From assembly GCA_045638525.1 (NCBI GenBank), contig JAZUBQ010000025.1, forward strand, positions 1 to 64,000: a DNA stretch of 64,000 bases, written 5' to 3'. The DNA comes from SIG452 sp045638525 (GTDB lineage Bacteria; Bacillota; Clostridia; UMGS1840). The position numbers and the translations under genes were made by a program. Below, in pieces: positions 18,420 through 26,345 of the stretch (positions within the stretch are counted from its first letter, which is position 1; the number at the start of each line of letters is the position of its first letter). Below the pieces are notes generated by a model that saw only the letters and a program-made list of their open reading frames with translations, had not been told where the DNA came from and searched no databases.

Positions 18420-19922
18420 ATGAAACAAATGAAACGATTACTTGCACTCGTTGTGGCTGTTCTGCTATGCTTAGGGAATCTTACGGCAATGGCAACCGAT
18501 GACATCACCGTTATGGTAAACGGAAACGACCTGTCCTTTGACGTGCCGCCACAGATCATAAATTCCCGAACCATGGTTCCCCTGCGTGCCATTTTTGAAG
18601 CCTTGGGTGCCTCGGTAGAATGGAATGGTGAAACCAGAACCGTAACCTCTGTGAAAGAGGATATCACCATTGGATTAACCATTGATGATACCACGATGTA
18701 TGTAAACGGCGATGCCGTAACCTTAGACACCCCTGCTTGTATCGTGGACAGCAGAACCTTAGTTCCCGTTCGTGCCATCTCCGAAGCTTTCGGTATTTTA
18801 GTATACTGGATTGGGGAAACCCGCACCGTTATGATTGTGGAAGAACCCATCCATCAGAATCCCTTATTCCACAATGGACATATTTTGGCTTACACCGCCG
18901 AACATCCGGTCTATATCAATCAAAACGGGCAGGAAGTTTCCTTCCCTCAATATGACACACTGGGTACCTTTGCCTACGGACTGGCGCCGGTCACCATCAA
19001 CGGGCAATACGGCTATATCAACACAACAGGCAGAATGGTAATTCCCCCACGCTATGAATATGCGTCTGATTTTTCGGAAGGATTTGCCATTGCATATGAA
19101 AATCAGAAAGCAGGCATCATCAATCTGGCAGGTGAGTGGATCGTAACTCCCCGGTTTGATGCCATCTATCAAGATTCTGAAGGCCTTTTCAGATTCAGAA
19201 AAGACGGAAAATACGGTTACATCAATACCGAAGGAACCATTGTGGTGGAACCCATTTATGAACAGGCAGGCTCTTGTACGGAAGGTTTTCTCCCCGTGCA
19301 GATTGATGGAAAATGGGGATATCTTGACAAAAATGGTACCCTGGTAGTGGAACCCATCTTATCCGGCAGCGACCTTCTGTCCGATGGTATGATTTTAATT
19401 CGTGAAGATGGAAAATACGGTTATCTTCGTACTGACGGAAGCGTGGCAATCCCTCCCCAATACACTGACGCCCGTCTGTTTTCCGAAGGACTGGCAAATG
19501 TGCAGATTGATGGAAAATGGGGCTTTATCGACAAAGAAGGAAACCTTGTAATCGAACCTCAATATTCCCATGTCGGCACCTTCAGCGAAGGACTGGCAAT
19601 CGCAGAAACAGATGGAAAAACCGGTTTTATTGACAAAGAAGGCAACTGGGTTATCGCTCCTAACTATCAGGATGCAGCATCGTTTTCTAACGGACTGGCG
19701 GCAGTTTGCACGAATGAACTGTGGGGTTATGTCGATAAAAACGGCAATCCGGTGATTGCCCCCTTATTCATCACACCCTACCAAGGATTTTTTGATGACG
19801 GATATGCCATTGGTTTTGACGAAAACTTCCATATGACAGTCATCGACAAACAAGGAAATATTCTGTTAAAAGACGCAAACGATACCTACCTGATGCTGGG
19901 TCCGGCATATCAAATGCAATAA
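18420..19922 (+). CDS. Secreted stalk-domain/WG-repeat protein 2 (tandem paralog)
   Basis: The 500-residue protein shares the architecture of the gene 23 bases upstream: signal peptide, stalk domain at about 25-145, then WG-type repeats (KYGYINTEGTIVVEPIYE, KWGFIDKEGNLVIEPQY). The stalk domains are nearly identical at both protein and DNA level, while the WG regions have diverged more, which suggests a duplication with conserved N-terminus or gene conversion. The ribosome site is CGGAGGAG. The two genes are probably one transcript from the promoter at 16809, ended by the terminator at 19939. Confidence 0.85.
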   Translation: MKQMKRLLALVVAVLLCLGNLTAMATDDITVMVNGNDLSFDVPPQIINSRTMVPLRAIFEALGASVEWNGETRTVTSVKEDITIGLTIDDTTMYVNGDAVTLDTPACIVDSRTLVPVRAISEAFGILVYWIGETRTVMIVEEPIHQNPLFHNGHILAYTAEHPVYINQNGQEVSFPQYDTLGTFAYGLAPVTINGQYGYINTTGRMVIPPRYEYASDFSEGFAIAYENQKAGIINLAGEWIVTPRFDAIYQDSEGLFRFRKDGKYGYINTEGTIVVEPIYEQAGSCTEGFLPVQIDGKWGYLDKNGTLVVEPILSGSDLLSDGMILIREDGKYGYLRTDGSVAIPPQYTDARLFSEGLANVQIDGKWGFIDKEGNLVIEPQYSHVGTFSEGLAIAETDGKTGFIDKEGNWVIAPNYQDAASFSNGLAAVCTNELWGYVDKNGNPVIAPLFITPYQGFFDDGYAIGFDENFHMTVIDKQGNILLKDANDTYLMLGPAYQMQ

Positions 19923-19938
19923 TCAATCCAATAAGAAA

Positions 19939-19976
19939 AAGACTGTAAAAACCATTGTTTTTACAGTCTTTTTTTT
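19939..19976 (+). terminator. Terminator of the WG-repeat pair
   Basis: AAGACTGTAAAAA pairs with TTTTTACAGTCTT, then a T run. The A-rich 5' side means it can also serve the converging gene at 19998. Confidence 0.92.
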
Positions 19977-19997
19977 ACATATCAAAATATCAAAATT

Positions 19998-20936
19998 TTA
20001 TTGCGGTTCTTCTTCTGCTGTTTGCTCACCTTGTCCCAAAAAGACAGTATCAATCAGCTCTTTGGTTTTTTCCACATCACAAATCACATAGGAAGCACCG
20101 TTGATGGTTGCGGTGCGAAGGGGCATATCATAGGTTTGGATGCTGTCCCCTTGCAAACTTTTTAAAATCTTTAGGAAAACAGGTAAATCGGAAATGGAAA
20201 AATTGGTATCCACACAGTCAATCACGTGCTGATAAATTTCTCCGGCTTTTAATAAATATTCCGGTTTTAATTTTTGCTCAAATAACGCTTTTATAAAGTT
20301 CTGCTGCGCCGAAATTCTGCCTAAATCCGCATTGGCATATCCGGAACGGAAACGGGTAAATTGCTCTGCCTTGGCTCCGTCCAGCAACTGATAGCCCGGT
20401 TGCAGGTCGATATATAAATCCTGCGCAGGGTCACTGTAATACATCCGAATCGGCACGTCAATCCATACGCCGCCCAGTGTATCAATGATATTGCGGAACC
20501 CGTCCGGACGCACCACCACATAATAATGAATGGGCAACCCGGTTAATTCACGAATATAGGAAATGGTATTTTCGTGACGCATTCCCTCTTTCCCCAGGGC
20601 ATACATGGCGTTTAATTTCTGATAGCCTCTGCCATATTTCACACGGGTATCACGAGGAAAAGAAATCATATTGATAATCTTTCGGTCACTGTCACAGGAA
20701 GCCAGCATCATCGTATCGGTCAATAACCCGCTTTTATCGGTCGCCATCAACAAAACGTTGATTCTGCCGCCAACCACTGCATCCAATCCTTCGGAAGCAA
20801 TAATCCGGGAGGGATTGATATAAGAAAACGCCGCTCTGACACCCAAAAACACGGTGAAACAACAAAGTGCCACCGCCAATATTCTTTTTAACAGATGCAA
20901 AAAAAGTTTTTTATCCATTTTGATGTTCACTTTCAT
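19998..20936 (-). CDS. LytR-CpsA-Psr (LCP) family wall-polymer ligase
   Basis: LCP enzymes attach teichoic acid or capsule polymers from lipid carriers to peptidoglycan at the outer membrane face. The 312-residue protein has one N-terminal membrane helix (about 15-37) and the LCP core: NVLLMATDKSGLLTDTMMLAS near 58-78, the SFPRDTRV motif near 93-100, and the Arg-rich EQFTRFRSGYANADLGRISAQQ segment near 190-210. These hold the Asp and Arg residues that bind the polyprenyl pyrophosphate in the family. The start is uncertain: 20936 or an ATG six codons later, neither with a strong ribosome site. It converges with the WG-repeat pair. Confidence 0.88.
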   Translation of the reverse strand: MKVNIKMDKKLFLHLLKRILAVALCCFTVFLGVRAAFSYINPSRIIASEGLDAVVGGRINVLLMATDKSGLLTDTMMLASCDSDRKIINMISFPRDTRVKYGRGYQKLNAMYALGKEGMRHENTISYIRELTGLPIHYYVVVRPDGFRNIIDTLGGVWIDVPIRMYYSDPAQDLYIDLQPGYQLLDGAKAEQFTRFRSGYANADLGRISAQQNFIKALFEQKLKPEYLLKAGEIYQHVIDCVDTNFSISDLPVFLKILKSLQGDSIQTYDMPLRTATINGASYVICDVEKTKELIDTVFLGQGEQTAEEEPQ

Positions 20937-21258
20937 ATTGATTGCCCGCTCTTACACTTTCTTAGTATATACCATTGCATAGAAAAAGTAAGCCGACAAT
21001 CATAAAATTCAAAAACTATGTCAATATAACAAAAATATTATAACACAGGTTGCAACAAAATACAATCCTAAATTCCATTTTATCAAAATTTCGGGGTTAC
21101 TTTTTAATAAAAACACCCCAAAAATACCTTGAAATACCAAGTATTTTCAAATTCAGAAAACTTTTTTATAAAAAAATAAAAAAATGCTTGACAAATCATG
21201 TATCCTATGCTATAATTGCTAAGGTGAAATTGATGATTGAACTTTTTCCCAAGCCTGT
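20937..21258. other. Gap before the tRNA genes
   Basis: This 322-base AT-rich stretch holds a weak minus-strand promoter for the LCP gene (TATACT near 20965 with a TTACTT box 16 bases away) and the tRNA promoter at 21188. No gene was seen between them. Confidence 0.6.
21188..21216 (+). promoter_or_regulatory. tRNA promoter
   Basis: TTGACA (21188-21193), 17-base spacer, TATAAT (21211-21216). It drives tRNA-Thr and tRNA-Tyr. Confidence 0.92.
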
Positions 21259-21334
21259 GCTGGTGTAGCTCAATTGGCAGAGCAGCTGATTTGTAATCAG
21301 CAGGTTGCGGGTTCGAGTCCCATCACCAGCTCCA
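21259..21334 (+). tRNA. tRNA-Thr (anticodon TGT)
   Basis: The 76-nt cloverleaf has acceptor GCTGGTG/CACCAGC, D-arm TAGCTCAATTGGCAGAGC, anticodon loop TTTGTAA between CTGA/TCAG-type arms, T-loop GGTTCGAGTCC, discriminator T and an encoded CCA end. Confidence 0.97.
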
Positions 21335-21350
21335 TCATCCAATTAAATAC

Positions 21351-21435
21351 GGAGGGGTTCCCGAGTGGCCAAAGGGGGCAGACTGTAAATCTGTTGCATC
21401 TTGCTTCGATGGTTCGAATCCATCTCCCTCCACCA
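21351..21435 (+). tRNA. tRNA-Tyr (anticodon GTA)
   Basis: This 85-nt class II tRNA has a long variable arm, acceptor GGAGGGG/TCCCTCC, anticodon loop CTGTAAA, T-loop TTCGAAT, discriminator A and an encoded CCA. Its last three bases begin a 16-bp direct repeat found again at 22164. Confidence 0.96.
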
Positions 21436-21448
21436 GAAAAAAGCATCG
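21433..21448 (+). repeat. 16-bp direct repeat, left copy
   Basis: CCAGAAAAAAGCATCG starts with the CCA end of tRNA-Tyr and runs into its terminator. An exact copy is at 22164-22179, bounding the hairpin array and four-helix-bundle gene. Confidence 0.8.
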
Positions 21449-21468
21449 ACATTTGTCGGTGCTTTTTT
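21437..21468 (+). terminator. tRNA operon terminator
   Basis: AAAAAAGCATCGAC pairs with GTCGGTGCTTTTTT around an ATTT loop. Confidence 0.92.
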
Positions 21469-21472
21469 CAGC

Positions 21473-21643
21473 GAAATAAATCCTCACGGATTTGTGAAAT
21501 GCCCATAGGGCGTGAAATATTGCTTCGCAATGTGAAATACGCCGTACGGCGTGTGGATTTATTTCATTTCACAGAAACCGCAAGGTTTCTATTTCACAAT
21601 TTCTGCAAGAAATTATTTCACATCAACAAAGTTGATATTTCAC
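21473..21643 (+). repeat. Array of seven small hairpins separated by 7-nt GTGAAAT/ATTTCAC units
   Basis: Hairpins: H1 AAATCC/GGATTT (21478-21493), H2 GCCC/GGGC (21501-21511), H3 ATTGC/GCAAT (21519-21531), H4 ACGCCG/CGGCGT (21539-21552), H5 AGAAACC/GGTTTCT (21573-21590), H6 AATTTCT/AGAAATT (21598-21614), H7 ATCAAC/GTTGAT (21622-21636). GTGAAAT follows H1, H2 and H3. ATTTCAC precedes H5 and follows H5, H6 and H7. Hairpins differ in sequence, loops are 2-4 bases, and the linkers are exact. An 11-bp inverted repeat, GAAATAAATCC (21473) with GGATTTATTTC (21555), encloses H1-H4. The left GTGAAAT units can also pair with the right ATTTCAC units. Confidence 0.9.
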
Positions 21644-21647
21644 TTTA

Positions 21648-21677
21648 TAGACAGATTATATTGAGTTTTGTTATAAT
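21648..21677 (+). promoter_or_regulatory. Promoter of the four-helix-bundle gene
   Basis: TAGACA (21648-21653), 18-base spacer, TATAAT (21672-21677). It starts five bases after the hairpin array, so the array is probably DNA upstream of this transcript or part of another RNA. Confidence 0.55.
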
Positions 21678-21699
21678 AACCGTAAGGAGTTGATAGGTT

Positions 21700-22056
21700 A
21701 TGGCTGAATCAAAATTAAGAAATCAGTCAGTTGAGTTTTCTGTTAAAATAATTAAATTATGTGAAAATATTAAAGGACATTATTCCCTTACAAATCAACT
21801 TGAACGCAGTGGCACATCCATAGGTGCAAACATTCACGAAGCAAACTATGCTCAAAGCAAAAATGATTTCATTTCTAAATTACAAATAGCTCTTAAGGAA
21901 TGCTATGAAACAGAATATTGGTTAGAGTTGTTCGTGAAATCTGATTTATTAGACAGAAATTCAGCAAAAGATATTCATAACGAATGTGGAACAATTCGCA
22001 AAATGCTTATTTCCTCAATCAACACCGCCAAACAAAACGCCGACAAATCAAAATAA
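21700..22056 (+). CDS. Four-helix-bundle protein (TIGR02436/IVS family)
   Basis: The 118-residue protein fits the family of small four-helix-bundle proteins first noted in 23S rRNA intervening sequences and related to the Avd accessory proteins of diversity-generating retroelements. The family pattern LRNQSVEFSVKIIKLCENI ... LTNQLERSGTSIGANIHEA ... KNDFISKLQIALKECYETEYWLELF is clear. The basic bundle is known to bind nucleic acid in Avd homologs; for this subgroup the role is not known. The ribosome site is AAGGAGTTG. No reverse transcriptase or template/variable repeat was seen nearby. The upstream hairpin array is the probable partner. Confidence 0.85.
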   Translation: MAESKLRNQSVEFSVKIIKLCENIKGHYSLTNQLERSGTSIGANIHEANYAQSKNDFISKLQIALKECYETEYWLELFVKSDLLDRNSAKDIHNECGTIRKMLISSINTAKQNADKSK

Positions 22057-22163
22057 CTTTTCAATCAATTAATTGTTGAACTTGACCCCCTAACTCAAAA
22101 ACATCACCAAGGGGTGCCATTGGAACCCCCTCAGTAAAATTCTATTAAAATATATGTTATTAT

Positions 22164-22179
22164 CCAGAAAAAAGCATCG
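22164..22179 (+). repeat. 16-bp direct repeat, right copy
   Basis: Exact copy of the CCAGAAAAAAGCATCG at 21433-21448. Here it also opens a terminator hairpin. Confidence 0.8.
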
Positions 22180-22205
22180 GCAATTTGAACTGCCGATGCT
22201 TTTTC
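22168..22205. terminator. Bidirectional terminator
   Basis: AAAAAAGCATCGGCA pairs with TGCCGATGCTTTTT. It serves both the four-helix-bundle gene and the converging esterase gene. Confidence 0.88.
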
Positions 22206-22222
22206 ATTATGATTTTGTTATC

Positions 22223-23530
22223 TTATAAATTATCCGCCAAATATGCGTCAATCATACCCATAAATTCGTTAATCATTTCATCGGTAGACTGATATCTGGA
22301 CAGTAAGAACGCGTGGTCTTTTCCATCTAATTCGATAAAATCACACTGAGTTCCAAGCGCTGTCATATCGTCACAGAATTTTTTGGAAATCTGATAATCC
22401 ACAACCACGTCTTTGTTACCATGCATTACTAAAAATTTGGTATCGGTTTTCTTGGTGTTGTGTGACGGAGATGCCACTGCACGATCTTCTTCGGTTTTTA
22501 CCGCATATCCCCAATAGCTTACTGTCAAATCCAATACAGGATTTGCCGCTACGATGATATCTGCGTCTACTTCATCATCCAGACCAAGTTCAACAGCCAG
22601 ATGTCCGCCGGAAGAATCGCCCATGATAATCAGTTTATCAAAGTCTGCCTGTTCTCTCATATAGGCTACCGCATCTTTACAATCTTCCACAATGTCAAAC
22701 ACGGTAGTTTCGCCATCAAAGTTGATGCCACGATAAGAAATTGCCGCTGTGGTATAGCCGAATTTATCATAATAATACTGCGCCTGATAATTCATCCAGG
22801 AACCGTCCCAGCTGTCGCTGTCTTCTGTGATGGCATACCAGCTTCCGCCGTGAATGGTCAGAACTGCGATTTTCTTTTCCTGGGTATCTTCTTCGGGAAT
22901 GTACATTTTAATGGGCAGTCTTACCCCTTCGCCAACGGTTTTGTAAGCACCGTCAACCGTGGGTTTGATGGCTCTGATTCTGTCGGTTTCTGCCACAACT
23001 GCCTGATGAGCCGGAGTGCAAAAATTCACTTCGTAGGCTTCCCCGTCCCATTCGGCACTGCAACCTAAGCTTTCGGATACCACACTTAAGGGAACCAGGG
23101 TTCTGGAGTTCTTAATTTGCGCAGGAACGTCCATTTCTTTCGCTTGGTCGTTTACTTTGTATGTAGTGGACCCGATGGTTAACTCTACGGTATTTTCGCC
23201 TTTGGTGGCAATAACGGTACCGGTTTCGCCAATCCATTCTACCGTAGCGTCCAACGCTTCAAAAATGGCACGAAGAGGAACCAGGGTTCTGTCATTTTCA
23301 ATTACGGGTTTTTGGTCCGCAATTTCCAAAGTAATGCCGTCAACCTTTACGGTTACTTCTTGTTCAACCTTATATTCGATGGCAGTTTCCAAAATTCCGG
23401 CTTCTGCCACTTCTTCTGCCGCAACTTCAGCTACAACTTCAGATTCTGCTGCAATTTCTGCTTCATTTGCCATAGCTGCACCTGAAGATAACACACAGAT
23501 AGCAACCAGCAAGCTAATTAGTTTTTTCAT
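22223..23530 (-). CDS. Secreted stalk-domain alpha/beta-hydrolase (esterase-like)
   Basis: The 435-residue protein has a signal peptide (MKKLISLLVAICVLSSGAAMA), an Ala/Glu-rich linker, a copper-amine-oxidase-N-like stalk domain at about 55-165 (NDRTLVPLRAIFEALDATVEW; NSRTLVPLSVVSESLG), and an alpha/beta hydrolase domain to the C-terminus. The hydrolase shows an oxyanion-hole HGGSW near 223, the nucleophile elbow GDSSGG near 303, an acidic residue in HGNKDVVVD and the His in GKDHAF, so a full Ser-Asp-His triad is visible. It resembles BD-FAE/acetyl-esterase enzymes. The start is the ATG at 23528-23530 because AAAGGAGG lies eight bases upstream; a longer frame exists but lacks a site. It shares the stalk domain with the WG-repeat proteins. 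Confidence 0.88.
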   Translation of the reverse strand: MKKLISLLVAICVLSSGAAMANEAEIAAESEVVAEVAAEEVAEAGILETAIEYKVEQEVTVKVDGITLEIADQKPVIENDRTLVPLRAIFEALDATVEWIGETGTVIATKGENTVELTIGSTTYKVNDQAKEMDVPAQIKNSRTLVPLSVVSESLGCSAEWDGEAYEVNFCTPAHQAVVAETDRIRAIKPTVDGAYKTVGEGVRLPIKMYIPEEDTQEKKIAVLTIHGGSWYAITEDSDSWDGSWMNYQAQYYYDKFGYTTAAISYRGINFDGETTVFDIVEDCKDAVAYMREQADFDKLIIMGDSSGGHLAVELGLDDEVDADIIVAANPVLDLTVSYWGYAVKTEEDRAVASPSHNTKKTDTKFLVMHGNKDVVVDYQISKKFCDDMTALGTQCDFIELDGKDHAFLLSRYQSTDEMINEFMGMIDAYLADNL

Positions 23531-23633
23531 ATTGTTTTGTCCTCCTTTTTGTGTTGCTAACTCCATAGTATCACAATATCAAACAAAAATCAATCTTTTT
23601 TTGAAAATGAAACATCCCAAAATATTGTGGATA

Positions 23634-23963
23634 TTATTTTTTCACTGATTTATGTATTTCGGTCACAATCAAAAGAACTGCAAACAACACTGCCCCCACT
23701 TTATGAACCAAAGAGATTGCCGCAATGCCATGCACATTCATCAGCACAACCCCGGTAATTAACGCAATGGCATAGCACACACGTTGCAGTATTTCCAGGG
23801 CCGGACACTTCCACGTCTTTTTGGTTGCAAGAGCATAAGCCACAAGGATAATAAGTCCAATCACAGACACTCCAATGTGTACCGGCATTCCTGTTGCACG
23901 AAGCATAAACAATAAAACTGCAACGACTACCATAGGAATAAGAAACAATAAATTCTTTTTCAT
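23634..23963 (-). CDS. Small membrane protein of unknown function
   Basis: The 109-residue protein has four hydrophobic segments and a short basic C-terminus. The start ATG at 23961-23963 has a strong AAAAGGAGTT site; a longer in-frame extension has none. I do not recognise the family. Helices alternate with short loops, and MHVHG-like His residues (VHIG, NVHGI, LVHKV) recur, which recalls small cytochrome- or ferric-reductase-like membrane proteins, but that is not enough for a name. Confidence 0.6.
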   Translation of the reverse strand: MKKNLLFLIPMVVVAVLLFMLRATGMPVHIGVSVIGLIILVAYALATKKTWKCPALEILQRVCYAIALITGVVLMNVHGIAAISLVHKVGAVLFAVLLIVTEIHKSVKK

Positions 23964-24028
23964 AACGTTCAACTCCTTTTCATTGTATCGCATCACTTCC
24001 GGAAAACAAACGATCCGTCGAATATCGT

Positions 24029-24372
24029 TCATATGACGCTTATGATAATACCATAAATTCCAAAAATGTCAAGTTCTTTTTTGAGTTCATAACCCGCTTG
24101 AAATACAATCAGATTCGCATCGGTATCAAGAGTAACTTCGTTCGTGTACATACTGATTCTGTTGACCGATTGAATTGAAGGCACTTTTACATCTGCGTTC
24201 CTTTTTTCGCCGTAGATACAGCATACTGCCAACCGCTCATAAAGTCGGTATATTCTGCATCGTTAACGGTCATAACAACACCGTTTGCGGCATCGGCTGT
24301 GGTTGTTACTGCAGGGGAGAAGATACCAACAGCAAAAACTAAAGTGAAAAGAAGAGCCCATAGTTTTTTCAT
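24029..24372 (-). pseudogene. Frameshifted remnant of a secreted surface protein
   Basis: A start with GAAAGG upstream encodes a good signal peptide (MKKLWALLFTLVFAVGIFSPAV) and then MTVNDAEYTDFMSGWQYAVSTAKKG before stopping at 24187. Adding one A to the AAAAAA run near 24205 would continue into a second frame (NADVKVPSIQSVNRISMYTNEVTLDT...) that ends at 24029. The first part resembles the opening of beta-helix repeats in clostridial adhesins (a GW.AAV..A pattern). Even when joined it is only about 113 residues, so this looks like a decayed fragment. A sequencing error in the homopolymer could explain the frameshift but not the short length. Confidence 0.45.
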
Positions 24373-24478
24373 GTTAAAAAAAACCTTTCAGATTATCATT
24401 TTGTATAATAAGTCACGCATTTTATTTTGTATTTCGGTTTCGGTATCTTAAACATATTGAATGGTAAAATTTCCTTAT

Positions 24479-25141
24479 CTATACCATTTGTTTTTCCGTT
24501 TTTATCAGTTTATCAATGCCATAGAATAGGTACCCCAAGGCAATAAAACCTGCAAATAAGATTGCCACCCATTTTGCGACTCCTGCCACACCCAATTTAT
24601 CAAGGTTCAGGAAAAAATATGGATACAAATACGGAACTTCCGGGTTAAAATTCAGGATAGCAGCTCTTGTAAATACAAAAACTACATACAATAACGGGAA
24701 CGCTACGGATGCTATCGGATAAAACCATCTGATTTTTTTGTGTTCATAAAACAATAGCCAATCCATCCCATACATAATCGGGAGTATGACGTGAAAGCTT
24801 ATGCTTGCGATACGCCAATTTGCCTGAGGGTCTCTGTCCGGTTGTCCTGCAAGTAAAAAGTTGAATACAAGAAAAGTGAGCAATATGGCAAGAACACCAA
24901 TAAACTTTAAAAATGGTGCTACACTCACATAACGATCACTGTCCTTTTTCGCCGTCTGTATCAGCTCGGCAAATACAATACCAATGCACAGGTAGTTACT
25001 GATGTTTGTGAAATGAACATAAAAATCCCATCTTGGATTCATGATGTCATCAAAGATACCGAGGCTTGCAACAATGCCAATCAGTCCGATTGCACAATAG
25101 AAGGACTGGAAAATAAGTTGTGTTGTTCTGTTTTTTATCAT
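24479..25141 (-). CDS. Pr6Pr/FAR-17a-AIG1-like membrane protein
   Basis: The 220-residue integral membrane protein has about six helices. The arrangement of FYVHFTNISNYLCIGI after helix 1, an ISFHVILPIMYGMDWLLF helix, and the WFYPIASVAFPLLYVVFVFTRA stretch matches the bacterial Pr6Pr family, related to eukaryotic FAR-17a/AIG1 lipid hydrolases. Whether this protein has hydrolase activity is unknown. It lies just downstream of the beta-helix protein at 25190 on the same strand and may be co-transcribed. Confidence 0.6.
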   Translation of the reverse strand: MIKNRTTQLIFQSFYCAIGLIGIVASLGIFDDIMNPRWDFYVHFTNISNYLCIGIVFAELIQTAKKDSDRYVSVAPFLKFIGVLAILLTFLVFNFLLAGQPDRDPQANWRIASISFHVILPIMYGMDWLLFYEHKKIRWFYPIASVAFPLLYVVFVFTRAAILNFNPEVPYLYPYFFLNLDKLGVAGVAKWVAILFAGFIALGYLFYGIDKLIKTEKQMV

Positions 25142-25189
25142 AACCGTTCATCCTTTTTGATTTATGATTTTCTGACGTTATATTACTGT

Positions 25190-26203
25190 TTAGTTTTCAG
25201 CTCTGTCATGGATTCCTCCGATAGCATCGATTTGAGCATTGATTAAAGCTCCGTAATGAACCAAAGCTCCGCTACAGAAAACATCCGCATCTTTTTGATC
25301 GGAAGCTGCAGAAATCATAGCATCTTTATTTGCCTCGATAGAGCCGAAGCACTCAATCGCATGAGTATTCTTTGCCGAAGCTTGTACAGTTGCACCATTC
25401 CCAATCTCCATCAGTCCGGATACACGGATGCACTCGCCCAAATCTGTAGCTTCATCATCAACCAAAACTGTAAGCGAAGTATCTTTACCAAGGAACATAT
25501 CGCCGCTGACACTAAGTCCTTTGCAAATTTCAGTTGTGCCGGGATTTACAGAAACATTGTGTGCAGTTCCTTCTTCAAAGAGAGCATTCCCACGAACTCG
25601 GACACCTCCACTGTTCTTGGCAGCACCGTTATTTACCTTAACGGTTCCTTTTTCTACAATCAACAAAGAAGAATCACAAACAATGCCATGCACCTTATTT
25701 TCACAATCGGAAGTTATAACGGTAATATCGTTTGCGACCGTAAGATCAGACGCAAAAATGCCTACTGCTTCCCCACTTTTCATCGGGAGTTCGATGGTCA
25801 GAGAACCGTCACCGATAAACGCAAGATCTTTACTCAGGTAGTTGTCTCCTGCGTAAATACCGGCACTGTATTTCTCGTCTTTGCAGACAATTTTATTTTC
25901 GCCGATCAGTTCGATATTCAGATCAATTCGTGAATAAACGCCCCACTTTTCAGACTCAATTACGGCATGGTCAAATGTGAGGATGTTGTTATTTGCATCA
26001 TAGGATACGGTACCGTCACCCAACACATCGTCTGCATTGGTTGTTAAAACCGGTACGCCTGCAACACGGATGTTGTATCCTGCCCTAAGAACTAAGTATT
26101 TGGCGCCAAAGACCAGTGCAAGTCCACAAACTGCACCCCAAATCATAGTAAGTGCTAACAGAACACAAATAATAATTCTAAAAATTTTCGTTCCCTTTGT
26201 CAT
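25190..26203 (-). CDS. Membrane-anchored beta-helix repeat protein
   Basis: The 337-residue protein has one N-terminal membrane helix (about 9-33) and an extracellular region of short beta-strand repeats: VSYDANNNILTFDHAVI, RIDLNIELIGENKIV, LAFIGDGSLTIELP, VANDITVITS and so on. This fits a parallel beta-helix like the carbohydrate-binding Cthe_2159-type domain. Ligand binding on the cell surface is inferred. A GGGAGGGG site supports the start. Two 11-bp-spaced TATGACAAA repeats precede a TATAAT box upstream, suggesting control by an OmpR/VanR-type response regulator. Confidence 0.7.
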   Translation of the reverse strand: MTKGTKIFRIIICVLLALTMIWGAVCGLALVFGAKYLVLRAGYNIRVAGVPVLTTNADDVLGDGTVSYDANNNILTFDHAVIESEKWGVYSRIDLNIELIGENKIVCKDEKYSAGIYAGDNYLSKDLAFIGDGSLTIELPMKSGEAVGIFASDLTVANDITVITSDCENKVHGIVCDSSLLIVEKGTVKVNNGAAKNSGGVRVRGNALFEEGTAHNVSVNPGTTEICKGLSVSGDMFLGKDTSLTVLVDDEATDLGECIRVSGLMEIGNGATVQASAKNTHAIECFGSIEANKDAMISAASDQKDADVFCSGALVHYGALINAQIDAIGGIHDRAEN

Positions 26204-26301
26204 AATAATCCCCTCCCAAGTTCCGTTATTTTATGTTTTCACAATAAAACGCTCACACACTTACATATGGAGTTTATTGATATACATTATGTTGATACAG
26301 T

Positions 26302-26337
26302 ATTATACCAACCAACATATGACAAACCTATGACAAA
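26302..26337 (-). promoter_or_regulatory. Activator-type promoter with 11-bp direct repeats
   Basis: On the minus strand TATAAT (26302-26307) lacks a good -35 box. Two exact TATGACAAA copies (26318-26326 and 26329-26337) with an 11-base period cover the -35 position. This layout is typical of OmpR/PhoB-family binding sites. Confidence 0.5.
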
Positions 26338-26345
26338 TTATTGAT

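Noticed and set aside
21274..21693. 139-codon plus-strand frame over the tRNA genes and hairpin array
   Set aside because: It overlaps two tRNAs, a terminator and the array; it is chance coding.
21700..22056. Diversity-generating retroelement accessory (Avd) gene
   Set aside because: No reverse transcriptase, template repeat or variable repeat is present near this gene.
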